Source of the DNA: Tamilnaduibacter salinus
GTDB lineage: Bacteria; Pseudomonadota; Gammaproteobacteria; Pseudomonadales; Oleiphilaceae
Assembly (NCBI RefSeq): GCF_003096655.1
Contig: NZ_QEKQ01000002.1
Span: 478,682 to 542,681 of the forward strand
DNA: 64,000 bases
Direction of reading: 5' to 3'
Part shown: positions 1 to 8,265 of the stretch, piece after piece
Layout of the letters: each line of letters opens with the position of its first letter
Position numbering within the stretch: the stretch's first letter is position 1
Translations under genes and position numbers: made by a program
Notes under the pieces: model-generated
Told to the model about the DNA's origin: nothing
What the model saw: the letters and a program-made list of their open reading frames with translations, nothing else
Database searches by the model: none

Positions 1-44
1 TGTTAATCAGGTTGTCGCTGGTTCGAGCCCAGCTCGGGGAGCCA
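1..44 (+). tRNA. tRNA-Asn, 3' part (cut by window start)
   Basis: The first 44 bases match the 3' part of the complete tRNA-Asn at 11748-11823 base for base. They contain the GTT anticodon at 2-4, the TTCGAGCCC T-loop region, the acceptor strand TCGGGGAG and an encoded CCA end. The 5' part lies outside the window. A strong terminator follows directly. Confidence 0.93.
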
Positions 45-52
45 GATTCCGG

Positions 53-83
53 AAAAGCCGCTGTGATCACAGCGGCTTTTTTT
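53..83 (+). terminator. Rho-independent terminator of tRNA-Asn
   Basis: A perfect inverted repeat (AAAAGCCGCTGTGA with TCACAGCGGCTTTT, 53-80) is followed by a T-run ending at 83. The flanking A-run means it could also serve the leftward aminopeptidase gene that ends at 94. The terminator after the second tRNA-Asn has almost the same stem. Confidence 0.85.
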
Positions 84-93
84 ATGCCCGGCT

Positions 94-1392
94 TCAGGAC
101 GTCACCTCACTCAGAGCCAGATACCGGCGCAACACCTGATACAGCGTGTGGCCATCCCGGGCACCGCACATCTCACGGATGGAATGCATCGCAAACTGGG
201 GCACGCCGATGTCCAGTGTCCGGACACCCAGATTCCCGGCCGTCAGCGGGCCGATGGTGCTCCCACATCCCATGTCGCTTCGGACCACAAAGCTCTGACA
301 CGGCAATCCCAGAGAGTCACTGATGTGCCGGTACAGGCCCGCAGTGCGACTGTTGGTCGCGTAGCGCTGGTTGTTGTTGATCTTGATGACCGGTCCCTCG
401 TTCAACAATGGCCCGTGGTTATCGTCGTACCGGTCCGCGTAGTTCGGGTGAACGCCGTGGGCATTGTCGGCCGAGACCATCATGGAGCGTGCGATCACCT
501 GCGGACGGGCGTCCGCGCCGACCCAGCGATCCAGTACGTTGGCCAGAAACGGCCCCTGGGCCCCTTCGGCCGACATGCTGCCAACTTCCTCGTGATCGTT
601 ACAGACCAGCAGTGCCGGCTGTTCCGGATCGGTATCCAGCAGTGATTGCAGACCGATAAAGCAGCTCAGCAGGTTGTCCAGACGCGCGGAGGCGATGAAC
701 TCATCCTGCAACCCCACCAGCGACGGCGGCTGGGTGTCATAGAGGCTCAGCTCGTAGTCCAGAACCTGGCGCACATCACACCCCGGATACTGGGCACAGA
801 GCTGCTGGCGCAGCAGATCCCGGAACGGCCTGCGCTCATCGCCGCCGGACTGCATCAGGACCGGCGGGAGGTCGGTCTGGGGGTTCACGCTGCGGTTGCT
901 GTTCGCTTCCTTGTCGAGGTGAATCGCCAGACTCGGAATCGTGACCACCGGGCGACGGAAGTCCACCAGCGCATCACGGACCTGCCCTTCCCGGTCGACG
1001 TAGCTGACGCGGCCGGCAATCGACAGATCCCGGTCAAACCAGGGGTTCAGCAATGCACCGCCATAGACCTCCACCCCCAATTGATAGAGCCCCTTGGCGG
1101 TGAGCTCCGGGTTGGGCTTCACCCGCAGGCAGGGGCTGTCCGTATGAGCCCCGATCATGCGGACTCCAGCCTCCGTGGGTGCCCGTGAGCCGGTCTGAAA
1201 GGCAATGATGGAGGAGTCATTACGGGTCACGTAGTACCGGCAGCCCGCCTCCAGCGTCCATGGTTCGGCCTCGTCCAGGCGGTGGAAACCGTGGGCCTCC
1301 AGACGATGGCTCATCTGTTCGACGGCGTGGTACGGCGTGGGGGACTGGCGGAGAAAGTCGAAAAGTTGCTCGTTGAAAACAGCGTATTCCAT
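94..1392 (-). CDS. apeB: M18 family aminopeptidase
   Basis: Cytosolic, probably dodecameric, dinuclear zinc aminopeptidase of family M18, which releases N-terminal residues (acidic ones are preferred in some members) from peptides. The 432-residue length is normal for the family. Visible motifs: [13 protein letters not shown] near residues 81-93 (metal ligand His83 and Asp85), NDHEEVGS in the middle (ligand and catalytic Glu pair), then [11 protein letters not shown] near the C terminus. The N terminus starts straight into the family pattern ([14 protein letters not shown]), so the ATG at 1392 is accepted. It is transcribed alone, tail to tail with the tRNA-Asn terminator. Confidence 0.93.
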   Translation of the reverse strand: MEYAVFNEQLFDFLRQSPTPYHAVEQMSHRLEAHGFHRLDEAEPWTLEAGCRYYVTRNDSSIIAFQTGSRAPTEAGVRMIGAHTDSPCLRVKPNPELTAKGLYQLGVEVYGGALLNPWFDRDLSIAGRVSYVDREGQVRDALVDFRRPVVTIPSLAIHLDKEANSNRSVNPQTDLPPVLMQSGGDERRPFRDLLRQQLCAQYPGCDVRQVLDYELSLYDTQPPSLVGLQDEFIASARLDNLLSCFIGLQSLLDTDPEQPALLVCNDHEEVGSMSAEGAQGPFLANVLDRWVGADARPQVIARSMMVSADNAHGVHPNYADRYDDNHGPLLNEGPVIKINNNQRYATNSRTAGLYRHISDSLGLPCQSFVVRSDMGCGSTIGPLTAGNLGVRTLDIGVPQFAMHSIREMCGARDGHTLYQVLRRYLALSEVTS

Positions 1393-1534
1393 AGCGTATG
1401 GGCGTCCCGAAAATCGTCAGAGAAGGTGCGAGTATCGCATGTTGTCGGGCCCAGCCAAACACCATCGAACCACGACCCACGGGCCGGTAGAATAGTGGTT
1501 CTATCCACCGGATCCCGTCAGGAGAGTCACCACC

Positions 1535-2035
1535 ATGGGACTGCCCCAGTTTCTTGATATCGAGTTTGCCGCCACCGCTACCGGCTATCTGCCCACGGCC
1601 ATGGCCTGGTCGCTGGCAGACGGCCGCATGAAAACCGTGGTCGTGACCCCGGAGGACGACTGGCTCCCCGACGATCCGGACGATCACGAACTGGACCTGA
1701 CCTATCTTCAGGAACAGGGCGCCCCCGCGCTGGATGTTGTGCAGGAGCTGAGTGAGGACCTGGGCGACACGACCGTTTTCGTTGATGGGCTCGACCCGGA
1801 CGAATCGCTGCTGGAATGGCTGTTCGAAAGTCTGGGCCGCCCGCTGCCGTTCGAGGTCACGACGGTCGACCGGTTGATCCACGGAGTCGATTCTGGCGAG
1901 CTGGAAGACTGGCGTCGGGAACTGATGGTCACCCACGGCCTGGAACCCCAGCTCCCCGAGAGCGGCGTGTATGCCCTGCTGCTGCTGGCAAGGGATGCGG
2001 GGCTCATACAGGGCATGGAAGCCGGCGAATTGTGA
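1535..2035 (+). CDS. conserved hypothetical, exonuclease-like fold suspected
   Basis: A 166-residue acidic protein with no signal peptide or membrane segment. A good AGGAGAG ribosome site precedes the ATG. The N terminus (FLDIEFAATATGYLP) carries an Asp-x-Glu pair followed by a strand ending DGRMKTVVV, which resembles motif I of DEDD 3'-5' exonucleases. A second Asp-rich strand (TVFVDGLDPDESLLEWL) could be motif II. The C-terminal His/Tyr-Asp motif III is not clearly present, since the region reads SGVYALLLLARDAG. I infer a diverged or inactive RNase-H-like nuclease fold; the function is unknown. Confidence 0.75.
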   Translation: MGLPQFLDIEFAATATGYLPTAMAWSLADGRMKTVVVTPEDDWLPDDPDDHELDLTYLQEQGAPALDVVQELSEDLGDTTVFVDGLDPDESLLEWLFESLGRPLPFEVTTVDRLIHGVDSGELEDWRRELMVTHGLEPQLPESGVYALLLLARDAGLIQGMEAGEL

Positions 2036-2111
2036 TGTGCATCGACGCAAGGACCGACGTCAGCCGTCACAATCGGTGATCCGCATTCGCAAGGCCAGGA
2101 TCGCCGATACT

Positions 2112-2741
2112 ATGAATAACCCCCGATCGACCGCCCGACTGCTGGCAGCGCTTCTTATCGCCCTGCCCATGGCTGTTTCGGCCCAGTCCGCCCGACAGAA
2201 GGCCCCCCAGGCGCCTGAACCGGAAGACCGCACGGACCGGACCTACGTGGGTGTGTATGGAACAGCTCTGGAGTTCCGAACCCTCGGCGCGGACGGTGTC
2301 TCTGAATGGGGTGATGCGGCAACGGTCGTACTGGGCTCACACCTGTCGGAATACGTCCACGTTGAGCTTCGATACACAAAAGGGCTGGGCGACACCAAGG
2401 TCTCGGAGGCGTTCACGATCGATTTCAATCGGGCGGCTTCGTGGTATATGGGCCTGCACTACCCGATCACCTACTACGCCAATGTCTACGCGCAGGCGGG
2501 GTTTTCACACATGGACGGCGAAAGCCGCCTCACCCCTGCCGACGAGGACACCACAACGCCCTTCGACGAGTTCCCGGAGGAATACCCGGAACAGTCCTTC
2601 GCCGTCAGCTGGATTGCCGGAATCGACCTGGAAATCATCGACAACGGTTACTTTGTCCTGGAAGCCGGACGGTTATTCGAGGACACCGAATCCCGGAGTC
2701 ACGCCTTCCAGTTTCACAGCGGCCTTCGATACGAGTTCTAG
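2112..2741 (+). CDS. outer-membrane beta-barrel protein
   Basis: A 209-residue secreted protein. The ATG at 2112 is chosen because it begins a classical signal peptide (RLLAALLIALPMAVSAQS); a longer reading frame upstream lacks one. The mature part alternates aromatic and polar residues in strand-like stretches (YVGVYGTALEFRTLG, HVELRYTKGLG, WYMGLHYPITYYANVYAQAG). It ends in HSGLRYEF, the terminal Phe signature recognised by the BAM complex. The size and layout fit the small OmpW/OmpA-like barrel family; the substrate is unknown. A hairpin repeat starts on its stop codon. Confidence 0.8.
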   Translation: MNNPRSTARLLAALLIALPMAVSAQSARQKAPQAPEPEDRTDRTYVGVYGTALEFRTLGADGVSEWGDAATVVLGSHLSEYVHVELRYTKGLGDTKVSEAFTIDFNRAASWYMGLHYPITYYANVYAQAGFSHMDGESRLTPADEDTTTPFDEFPEEYPEQSFAVSWIAGIDLEIIDNGYFVLEAGRLFEDTESRSHAFQFHSGLRYEF

Positions 2742-2772
2742 GAGTCTGCGCGGTAGAAAGTCGCAGACTCCT
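2740..2772. repeat. 33-bp palindrome, collapsed copy of the MITE ends
   Basis: AGGAGTCTGCG (2740-2750) and CGCAGACTCCT (2762-2772) form a perfect 11-bp stem around an 11-nt loop. The first 24 bases are identical to the complement of the right terminal repeat of the element at 50647-50810. There is no T-run, so it is not a typical terminator. It lies between the barrel gene and rlmKL, which converge on it, and overlaps the stop codon of the barrel gene. Confidence 0.8.
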
Positions 2773-2786
2773 CGTGTTCCGTCGGA

Positions 2787-4961
2787 TTAACCATCGTGTC
2801 GGATCCGCCAGCACTGGTGGATCCGCTCGTTTCGGCGGAAGTCGCGGTCAATGGTCTCCCGTGTGATGTCCGTGACCTCGTAGCGCTCACTGATCACGTC
2901 GGACAGCCGAAAACGACGGAAGTTGGTGGAGAAGATCAGCACCCCGCCCGGCGCCAGCCGCAGCATTGCCCGGTGCACCAGCCACTCGTGATCGCGCTGA
3001 ATGTCCAGCACATCCTCCATTCGTGCGGAGTTGGAGAAGGTCGGCGGGTCCATGAAGATCAGATCGAACCCCGTGTCGGCGCCTTCCGGTCGCTGTGACA
3101 GCCACTGGAGACAATCGGCCTGTTCCAGTCGGTGCGCCTTCTCATCAAGGCCATTGAGCTGCAGATTGTCCCGCGCCCAGTCCAGGTAGGTGCGCGACAT
3201 ATCGACGCTGAGGGTCTCGCGGGCGCCGCCCATCGCCGCGTGCACCGAGGCGGCGCCAGTATAGGCGAACAGATTCAGAAAGCGTCCGCCGCTGGCATGA
3301 CGCTGAATCCACTGACGGATCGGACGATGGTCCAGAAAGAGGCCGGTGTCCAGATAATCCTTCAGGTTGACCAAAAGCTCGCAGCCACCCTCCATGACAA
3401 CCTGTCGGTCGCCACTGCGATTCTGCTTCTCGTATTGCTGGCGTCCGACCTGCCGCTGACGCTGCTTGCAGATCACATCCTCCGGCGACACACCGAGCAC
3501 GTCCGGGATCATCGCCAGTGCTTCACCAAGCCGCTCACGGGCCGAACGGGGATCGACCGATTTTGGCGGTGCGTATTCCTGCACGTGCACCCGGTCGCCA
3601 TAGCAGTCGATGGCCATGGCGTACTCCGGCATATCCGCATCATAAACGCGGAAGCACTCGATCCCCTGTTTTCGGGCCCATTGCCCCAGCGCTTTTCGGT
3701 TCTTGCGCAGGCGGTTCGCGAACATGTCCGCCCGCTCCCGGTTGGCGATCCGCGGCGTGACGGGCTCGGCCTCGCCAGGCTTCCTGACCCGGGTCTCGTT
3801 GGCCGGCTGCACATCGAAAAGGAGCAGTTGGGCGGGAATCCGACCGTTGAACAACCGGTACTGGCGATCACTGCGCAGGCCAATGGCATGCCCCAGCTCC
3901 GGCTTGCCGGTAAACACGCCCAGGCGCCAGCCCTGTGCCTCGGACCGGACCATGTTGCCCAGCACTTCGTAGACGCCGGCCAGCTCACCATCGGCCTTCA
4001 GGCGCTCGCCATAGGGCGGATTGGTCAGAATCAGGCCCGACGCCGCGCGGGACTCGTTACGGAAATCGCTCAGCGCCCGACGCTCCACGTGCACCACATC
4101 ACCAAGACCGGCCCGCTCAATGTTGCGCCAGGCTGTTGCAATGACCCGGCGGTCCTGATCGTAGCCGCGCAGGCGGGCCCGCACCGTTCGTCGCCCGTTC
4201 CGGGCCCGTTCCTGCGCTTCTCTGAGCACGCGATCCCAGACCATGGGCTGATGCCCCGGCCAGCGCTCAAACCCGAACTGCTCCCGGTTCAGGCCCGGCG
4301 CCTGATCCATGGCCATTAACGCGCCCTCGATCAGCAGCGTACCGGAGCCGCACATCGGGTCGGTCAGATCCCCACCCTGGCGGGCAATGTCCGGCCAACC
4401 GGAGCGCAGCAACAGCGCTGCGGCGAGATTCTCCCGTAACGGTGCCTGCCCTTTCTCCGTCCGGTAACCGCGCTTATGGAGACTGTCGCCACACAGGTCG
4501 AGACCGATGTGGGCCTCGTCACGATGCAGGCGGACGGTAATGCGCAGGTCCGGGTCCCGGGTGTCCACGCCAGGGCGGACGCCGGAGGGCTTGCGCAATG
4601 CGTCGACAACGGCGTCCTTCGTCCTCTGGGTGCCGTACTGACTGTTTCGGATCGCCTTGTTGCTTCCCAAAAACGTCACCAGAAACCGCCCGGAGACCGA
4701 CAGGTGCTGACGCCAGTCCACCTGCTGGACACCGTCGTAAAGCGCATCACCATCGGTCGCATCCACCGTCGCCAGGTGGAGGACCACCCGGTTGGCGAGA
4801 CGGGACCACAGGCAGCACCGGTAGACGGATTCGAGCGACCCGCGTGCCCAGACTCCGGCCGGAGCCTGCCGCACCGGAGTCAGTCCCAATACCTGAAGTT
4901 CCTCCTCAAGAAGGTACTCCACGCCCTTGGGACACGTAATAAAAAGATCCGATTCGGACAC
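2787..4961 (-). CDS. rlmL: bifunctional 23S rRNA methyltransferase RlmKL
   Basis: Fusion enzyme making m2G2445 (RlmL half) and m7G2069 (RlmK half) in 23S rRNA. In order: a THUMP-containing N terminus (about 1-155), a first SAM domain with DPMCGSGTLLIEGAL near residue 205 and the catalytic NPPYGERL near 315, then a second Rossmann methyltransferase with FLNLFAYTGAASV near 565 and DPPTFSNS near 640. The 724-residue length matches the E. coli enzyme (about 700). It starts ATGTCCGAATC at 4961, opposite to rmf. Confidence 0.96.
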   Translation of the reverse strand: MSESDLFITCPKGVEYLLEEELQVLGLTPVRQAPAGVWARGSLESVYRCCLWSRLANRVVLHLATVDATDGDALYDGVQQVDWRQHLSVSGRFLVTFLGSNKAIRNSQYGTQRTKDAVVDALRKPSGVRPGVDTRDPDLRITVRLHRDEAHIGLDLCGDSLHKRGYRTEKGQAPLRENLAAALLLRSGWPDIARQGGDLTDPMCGSGTLLIEGALMAMDQAPGLNREQFGFERWPGHQPMVWDRVLREAQERARNGRRTVRARLRGYDQDRRVIATAWRNIERAGLGDVVHVERRALSDFRNESRAASGLILTNPPYGERLKADGELAGVYEVLGNMVRSEAQGWRLGVFTGKPELGHAIGLRSDRQYRLFNGRIPAQLLLFDVQPANETRVRKPGEAEPVTPRIANRERADMFANRLRKNRKALGQWARKQGIECFRVYDADMPEYAMAIDCYGDRVHVQEYAPPKSVDPRSARERLGEALAMIPDVLGVSPEDVICKQRQRQVGRQQYEKQNRSGDRQVVMEGGCELLVNLKDYLDTGLFLDHRPIRQWIQRHASGGRFLNLFAYTGAASVHAAMGGARETLSVDMSRTYLDWARDNLQLNGLDEKAHRLEQADCLQWLSQRPEGADTGFDLIFMDPPTFSNSARMEDVLDIQRDHEWLVHRAMLRLAPGGVLIFSTNFRRFRLSDVISERYEVTDITRETIDRDFRRNERIHQCWRIRHDG

Positions 4962-5121
4962 GATGGCTCACCTGCGATATGTCATAAAAAAATAAACCCA
5001 CTGACATCTAGACGAAATCAGTAGTGTACAACAGCCCGGAACTGGTCTTACCTTAATCAGTGACGCGTCTTTTCAAAGCCGGTTATAGGTGACCGGTGAC
5101 AGGATCCTGCGTGCCGATATC

Positions 5122-5141
5122 CATGTCCAGTAACGGACATG
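5122..5141. promoter_or_regulatory. inverted repeat upstream of rmf
   Basis: CATGTCC (5122-5128) and GGACATG (5135-5141) form a perfect 7-bp dyad with a 6-nt centre, 85 bp upstream of the rmf start in the 264-bp divergent region between rlmKL and rmf. It could be an operator or a small hairpin. No regulator can be named from the sequence, and I see no unambiguous -35/-10 pair. Confidence 0.3.
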
Positions 5142-5225
5142 ATCGTTTCCGGCTTTTGGCCAGGCGAAACGATTCGGCGCGGTGTGCGCACTCATGTTCC
5201 CGAAAACCATGAGGTGAGGACCAAC

Positions 5226-5435
5226 ATGAAAAGACAGAAAAGAGATCCGAATGCCCGCGCCTTCAAACGAGGCTATCTGGCCGGTGTTTCCGGTAAACCC
5301 AAGGACAGCTGCCCTCTCGAAAAACTGGAAACTCGACAGGAATGGTTTAACGGCTGGCGGGAAGGACGAACAGACCAGTGGGAAGGCCTGACCGGCGTCT
5401 CAGGTATCCACCGAATGCCTAACATGACCACCTGA
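5226..5435 (+). CDS. rmf: ribosome modulation factor RMF
   Basis: A small basic protein that dimerises 70S ribosomes into inactive 100S particles in stationary phase. The 69 residues begin MKRQKRDPNARAFKRGY, very close to the E. coli RMF start, and keep the G-x-x-x-CP and W-x-x-GWREG core. The ATG at 5226 follows a strong GAGGTGAGGA site; an upstream in-frame start at 5139 would only add unrelated residues. The tail after WREG is about 10 residues longer than in E. coli (55 aa). In other bacteria rmf is induced by ppGpp and slow growth; nothing here proves this. Confidence 0.95.
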   Translation: MKRQKRDPNARAFKRGYLAGVSGKPKDSCPLEKLETRQEWFNGWREGRTDQWEGLTGVSGIHRMPNMTT

Positions 5436-5616
5436 ACCCAATCACTCACTGATCTGTCAGAAGGAACCACGATCTCTTTCGTTGTTGATCAACACAAACT
5501 GGATAGCATCGAAAAGACAACACAACCCTAGGGGGCCACTCGCCCCCTCTCCAAAAAATGATGTCATCGCCACGGGGTTTATTCCCCGCCCGAGCCCGCT
5601 TGGCGGACTCATCCCA

Positions 5617-5656
5617 GAGGGGCTTTCGACCGAGGTTGAAAGCCCCTCACTTTTTT
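5617..5656 (+). terminator. hairpin at the 3' end of pyrD, T-run on + strand
   Basis: GAGGGGCTTTC (5617-5627) pairs with GAAAGCCCCTC (5638-5648), an 11-bp stem, followed on the + strand by six T (5651-5656). It starts immediately after the pyrD stop on the other strand, where no U-tract follows. It probably ends rightward transcription from rmf and stabilises or ends the pyrD message. Confidence 0.6.
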
Positions 5657-6681
5657 CCGGCCCCGGCAATCGCCTCGACCGCCTCCTGCACCAGGGCAGG
5701 TCCTTTGTAGATCAGTCCCGTGTAGATCTGCACCAGCGATGCGCCGGCCTCAATTTTCTCCCGCGCCGAGACCCCATCCTCAATCCCACCAACACCTATA
5801 ATGGGCATCTGGTCTCCCAGATGGCGCCGCAACGCGTGAATCATGCGCAGGGACGGCTCCCGCACCGGGCGACCGCTCAGCCCGCCCGCTTCGCCAGCCA
5901 GAGGGTGCCCCTTCACGGCGGCACGGTCCACGGTGGTATTGGTTGCGATCACCGCATCCAGGCCGGACGCCAGCAACGCATCAGCGACAAACGCGATGGC
6001 GGCGTCGTCCATGTCCGGAGCGATCTTGACGGCAATCGGGACATAACGGCCAGTTTTGTCCTGCTGTCGGGTCTGCTCTGCTTTCACGGACGCCAGAAGA
6101 TCCCGAAGCGCATCCCCGAACTGGAGATCACGCAACCCCGGCGTGTTGGGCGACGATACATTCACGGTGATGTAATCCGCGCAGGGATACACCGCCTCAA
6201 TACCCGCCCGATAATCCCCGGCGGCCTGGTCTTCCGGCGTGCTCTTGTTCTTGCCCACATTGATGCCCAGAACGCCCCGATAGCCGGATTGGCGAACATT
6301 CCCGACCAGCGCTTCCAGGCCGTGGTTGTTGAATCCCATTCGGTTGATGATGGCGCCATGCTCCGGCAACCGGAACAGACGCGGTTTCGGGTTCCCAGGC
6401 TGAGGCTGCGGCGTCACCGTTCCGATTTCCACAAAGCCGAATCCCAACGACCCAAGTGCATCGATGTGTTCGCCATTCTTGTCCAGCCCGGCCGCCAGAC
6501 CGACCGGGTTGGGAAAGGTCAGCCCCATGACGTCAACGGGATGGGCCGGTACGCGACGTTGCCACCCCGTCAGCAACCCCAGTCGGTGCGCCCCGTCGAG
6601 CGCCATCAGGGTCACCCGGTGCGCCACCTCTGCGGGCAGGCAACGCAGGCAAAAGAGTAGCGCTCGGACCAGTGAAACCAT
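5647..6681 (-). CDS. pyrD: dihydroorotate dehydrogenase (quinone), class 2
   Basis: Inner-membrane-associated FMN enzyme oxidising dihydroorotate to orotate with quinone, the fourth step of pyrimidine synthesis. The start at 6681 (MVSLVRALLFCL) aligns with the E. coli N terminus and has GGGG six bases upstream; the longer start at 6705 has a ribosome site that is too close. Motifs: amphipathic N-terminal helix typical of class 2, NPVGLAAGLDKNG, GFVEIGTVTPQPQPGNPKPR, NRMGFNN, catalytic Ser in NVSSPNTPGLR, KIAPD, and GVGGI for the FMN phosphate. 344 residues, normal. Confidence 0.95.
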   Translation of the reverse strand: MVSLVRALLFCLRCLPAEVAHRVTLMALDGAHRLGLLTGWQRRVPAHPVDVMGLTFPNPVGLAAGLDKNGEHIDALGSLGFGFVEIGTVTPQPQPGNPKPRLFRLPEHGAIINRMGFNNHGLEALVGNVRQSGYRGVLGINVGKNKSTPEDQAAGDYRAGIEAVYPCADYITVNVSSPNTPGLRDLQFGDALRDLLASVKAEQTRQQDKTGRYVPIAVKIAPDMDDAAIAFVADALLASGLDAVIATNTTVDRAAVKGHPLAGEAGGLSGRPVREPSLRMIHALRRHLGDQMPIIGVGGIEDGVSAREKIEAGASLVQIYTGLIYKGPALVQEAVEAIAGAGKK

Positions 6682-6705
6682 AAAATCCCCGAGTGGTTTG
6701 GTCAT

Positions 6706-7044
6706 TCCTGAGATGGATTGAAGAAGCGCGGATTATACCGGAAGCGACGCCGGGGACGAACCATCCGGTCAGACGGAACTTGTCCACATGAGCGTCAATG
6801 ACGTCTAAATGACTGTCTCGTGAAGATCTTGCGACATTGTCCACGAAATCTGTGGATAACTCTGTTGAAAATCCGGCTTCAGCGTTCCTGATCCCTTGTC
6901 ACTGGCGGTCATCTGCAAATTGGTTACTTTTTGATCAATTATTAATCTCTTAAAAATCAGTTGGTTATGATCCGAAAAAGCCTGTTTGTGACAAGGTTTA
7001 ACGATTATTCAACAACGCCCTCCTGGTCGGGCACTTGTGCATAA
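6706..7044. other. 339-bp divergent intergenic region
   Basis: The region lies between the divergent pyrD and CDF transporter genes. Its right half (about 6910-7015) is clearly AT-rich (TTTTTGATCAATTATTAATC) against the local GC-rich background, which suggests promoters. I could not pick one convincing -35/-10 pair. There is no hairpin with a T-run and no supportable ORF. Confidence 0.4.
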
Positions 7045-8265
7045 ATGTCAACAGAGGAACGGGGCAAACGATCGATGTCAACAGCTTCCGGGCCTGATCG
7101 CACCTGGCGGCGCCGGGATGCGGCCGCGGCCACTCGCGTCACCCTCGTCGGCATGGTGCTTGATGCACTGCTTGGCGTCTTCAAGTGCGTTGTCGGGATG
7201 GTGTTCCATTCCCAGGCGCTGGTGGTGGACGGCATTCACTCCTTTTCGGATGTGCTGTCGGACACCGTCGTTCTGGGGCTCATGCGCGCCTCGAGACGCG
7301 CCCCGGACTGGAATCATCCCTATGGCCATGAGCGCTTCGAGACCATTGGCACCCTGCTGCTGGGCAGCTTTCTGATCGCCATTGCCGGCGCCGTATCGTG
7401 GGACAGCCTCCACCACCTCATTGCCGCCCCCACCGACATCGTCGCGCCCGGCTGGCCGGTGCTGGTTGTCGCCCTTGTGTCGGTCCTCAGCAAGGAGTGG
7501 ATCTATCACTACACACGTCGCGTCGGCTTGCGGATCGAGTCAGACCTGATTGTCGCCAACGCCTGGCACAGTCGGACGGACGCCCTGTCCTCCATTGTGG
7601 TGCTGATCGGCGCCGCCGGTGCCATGGCGGGCTACCCCTGGCTGGACGCCGTCGCGGCCATCGTGGTCGGGCTGGTCGTTGCTCACATCGGCTGGCAGCT
7701 CACCTGGGCCAGCCTTCGGGAACTGGTCGACACGGCACTCGATGGAGAAACCACCCGAACCCTGTACCGACTGGCCGGGGAGACCGAAGGCGTCGCCGAT
7801 GTGCATGCGCTGCGCAGCCGGCGAATGGGCAGCGGCGTGCTGCTGGATCTGCATCTGCGGGTCAATCCGCGCATCAGTGTGTCCGAAGGACACGAAATTG
7901 GCGTGAACGTGCGGGAGCGGGTGAAGCAGGCTTTCCCTAAAATCCGGGAAGTCACGTTCCACATCGACGCCGAGGACGATTCGCACGGCGAGCCGGACCG
8001 GACACCAACACCCGGCCGCCCGTCCATTGAAGCCTCTCTGCGTCGGCGCTGGGAGCCACTACTTGGCGATGCACACCTGCACGACCTGATTCTCCACTAT
8101 CTGGATCACACGGTTTCCGTGGACGTGTACATCAGCGCCAGTGACCGGCTGGATCGCGCGGTCACGACGCAACGCTTGCAGGACGCCTCATCCGACCTGC
8201 CCTGGCTGTCTGATGTAAGCATCTGGTACGACAAGCCACCCATTTCTTCAGGCAGTGCGGATTGA
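7045..8265 (+). CDS. cation diffusion facilitator (CDF) metal efflux transporter
   Basis: Inner-membrane exporter of divalent metals (Zn, Co, Fe or Mn) by proton exchange. Six hydrophobic segments lie in residues 30-215. The metal site is seen as [15 protein letters not shown] in TM2 and HSRTD in TM5. A cytosolic C-terminal domain is present ([15 protein letters not shown] onward), then a duplicated-looking extra domain from about residue 320 to 400 beyond the usual 300-residue family size. The start is uncertain: the ATG at 7045 lacks a ribosome site, and MSTASGP at 7075 is an alternative. The 3' end overlaps the uvrB 3' end by 18 bp, tail to tail. Confidence 0.88.
   Translation: MSTEERGKRSMSTASGPDRTWRRRDAAAATRVTLVGMVLDALLGVFKCVVGMVFHSQALVVDGIHSFSDVLSDTVVLGLMRASRRAPDWNHPYGHERFETIGTLLLGSFLIAIAGAVSWDSLHHLIAAPTDIVAPGWPVLVVALVSVLSKEWIYHYTRRVGLRIESDLIVANAWHSRTDALSSIVVLIGAAGAMAGYPWLDAVAAIVVGLVVAHIGWQLTWASLRELVDTALDGETTRTLYRLAGETEGVADVHALRSRRMGSGVLLDLHLRVNPRISVSEGHEIGVNVRERVKQAFPKIREVTFHIDAEDDSHGEPDRTPTPGRPSIEASLRRRWEPLLGDAHLHDLILHYLDHTVSVDVYISASDRLDRAVTTQRLQDASSDLPWLSDVSIWYDKPPISSGSAD

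Noticed and set aside
3132..4319. Long + strand frame opposite rlmKL
   Set aside because: Shadow of the rlmKL coding strand in GC-rich DNA. It is low in recognisable motifs, and rlmKL has all catalytic motifs.
5530..5548. AGGGGGC/GCCCCCT hairpin as rmf terminator
   Set aside because: It has a stem but no U-tract on either strand. The hairpin at 5617-5656 is the better candidate.
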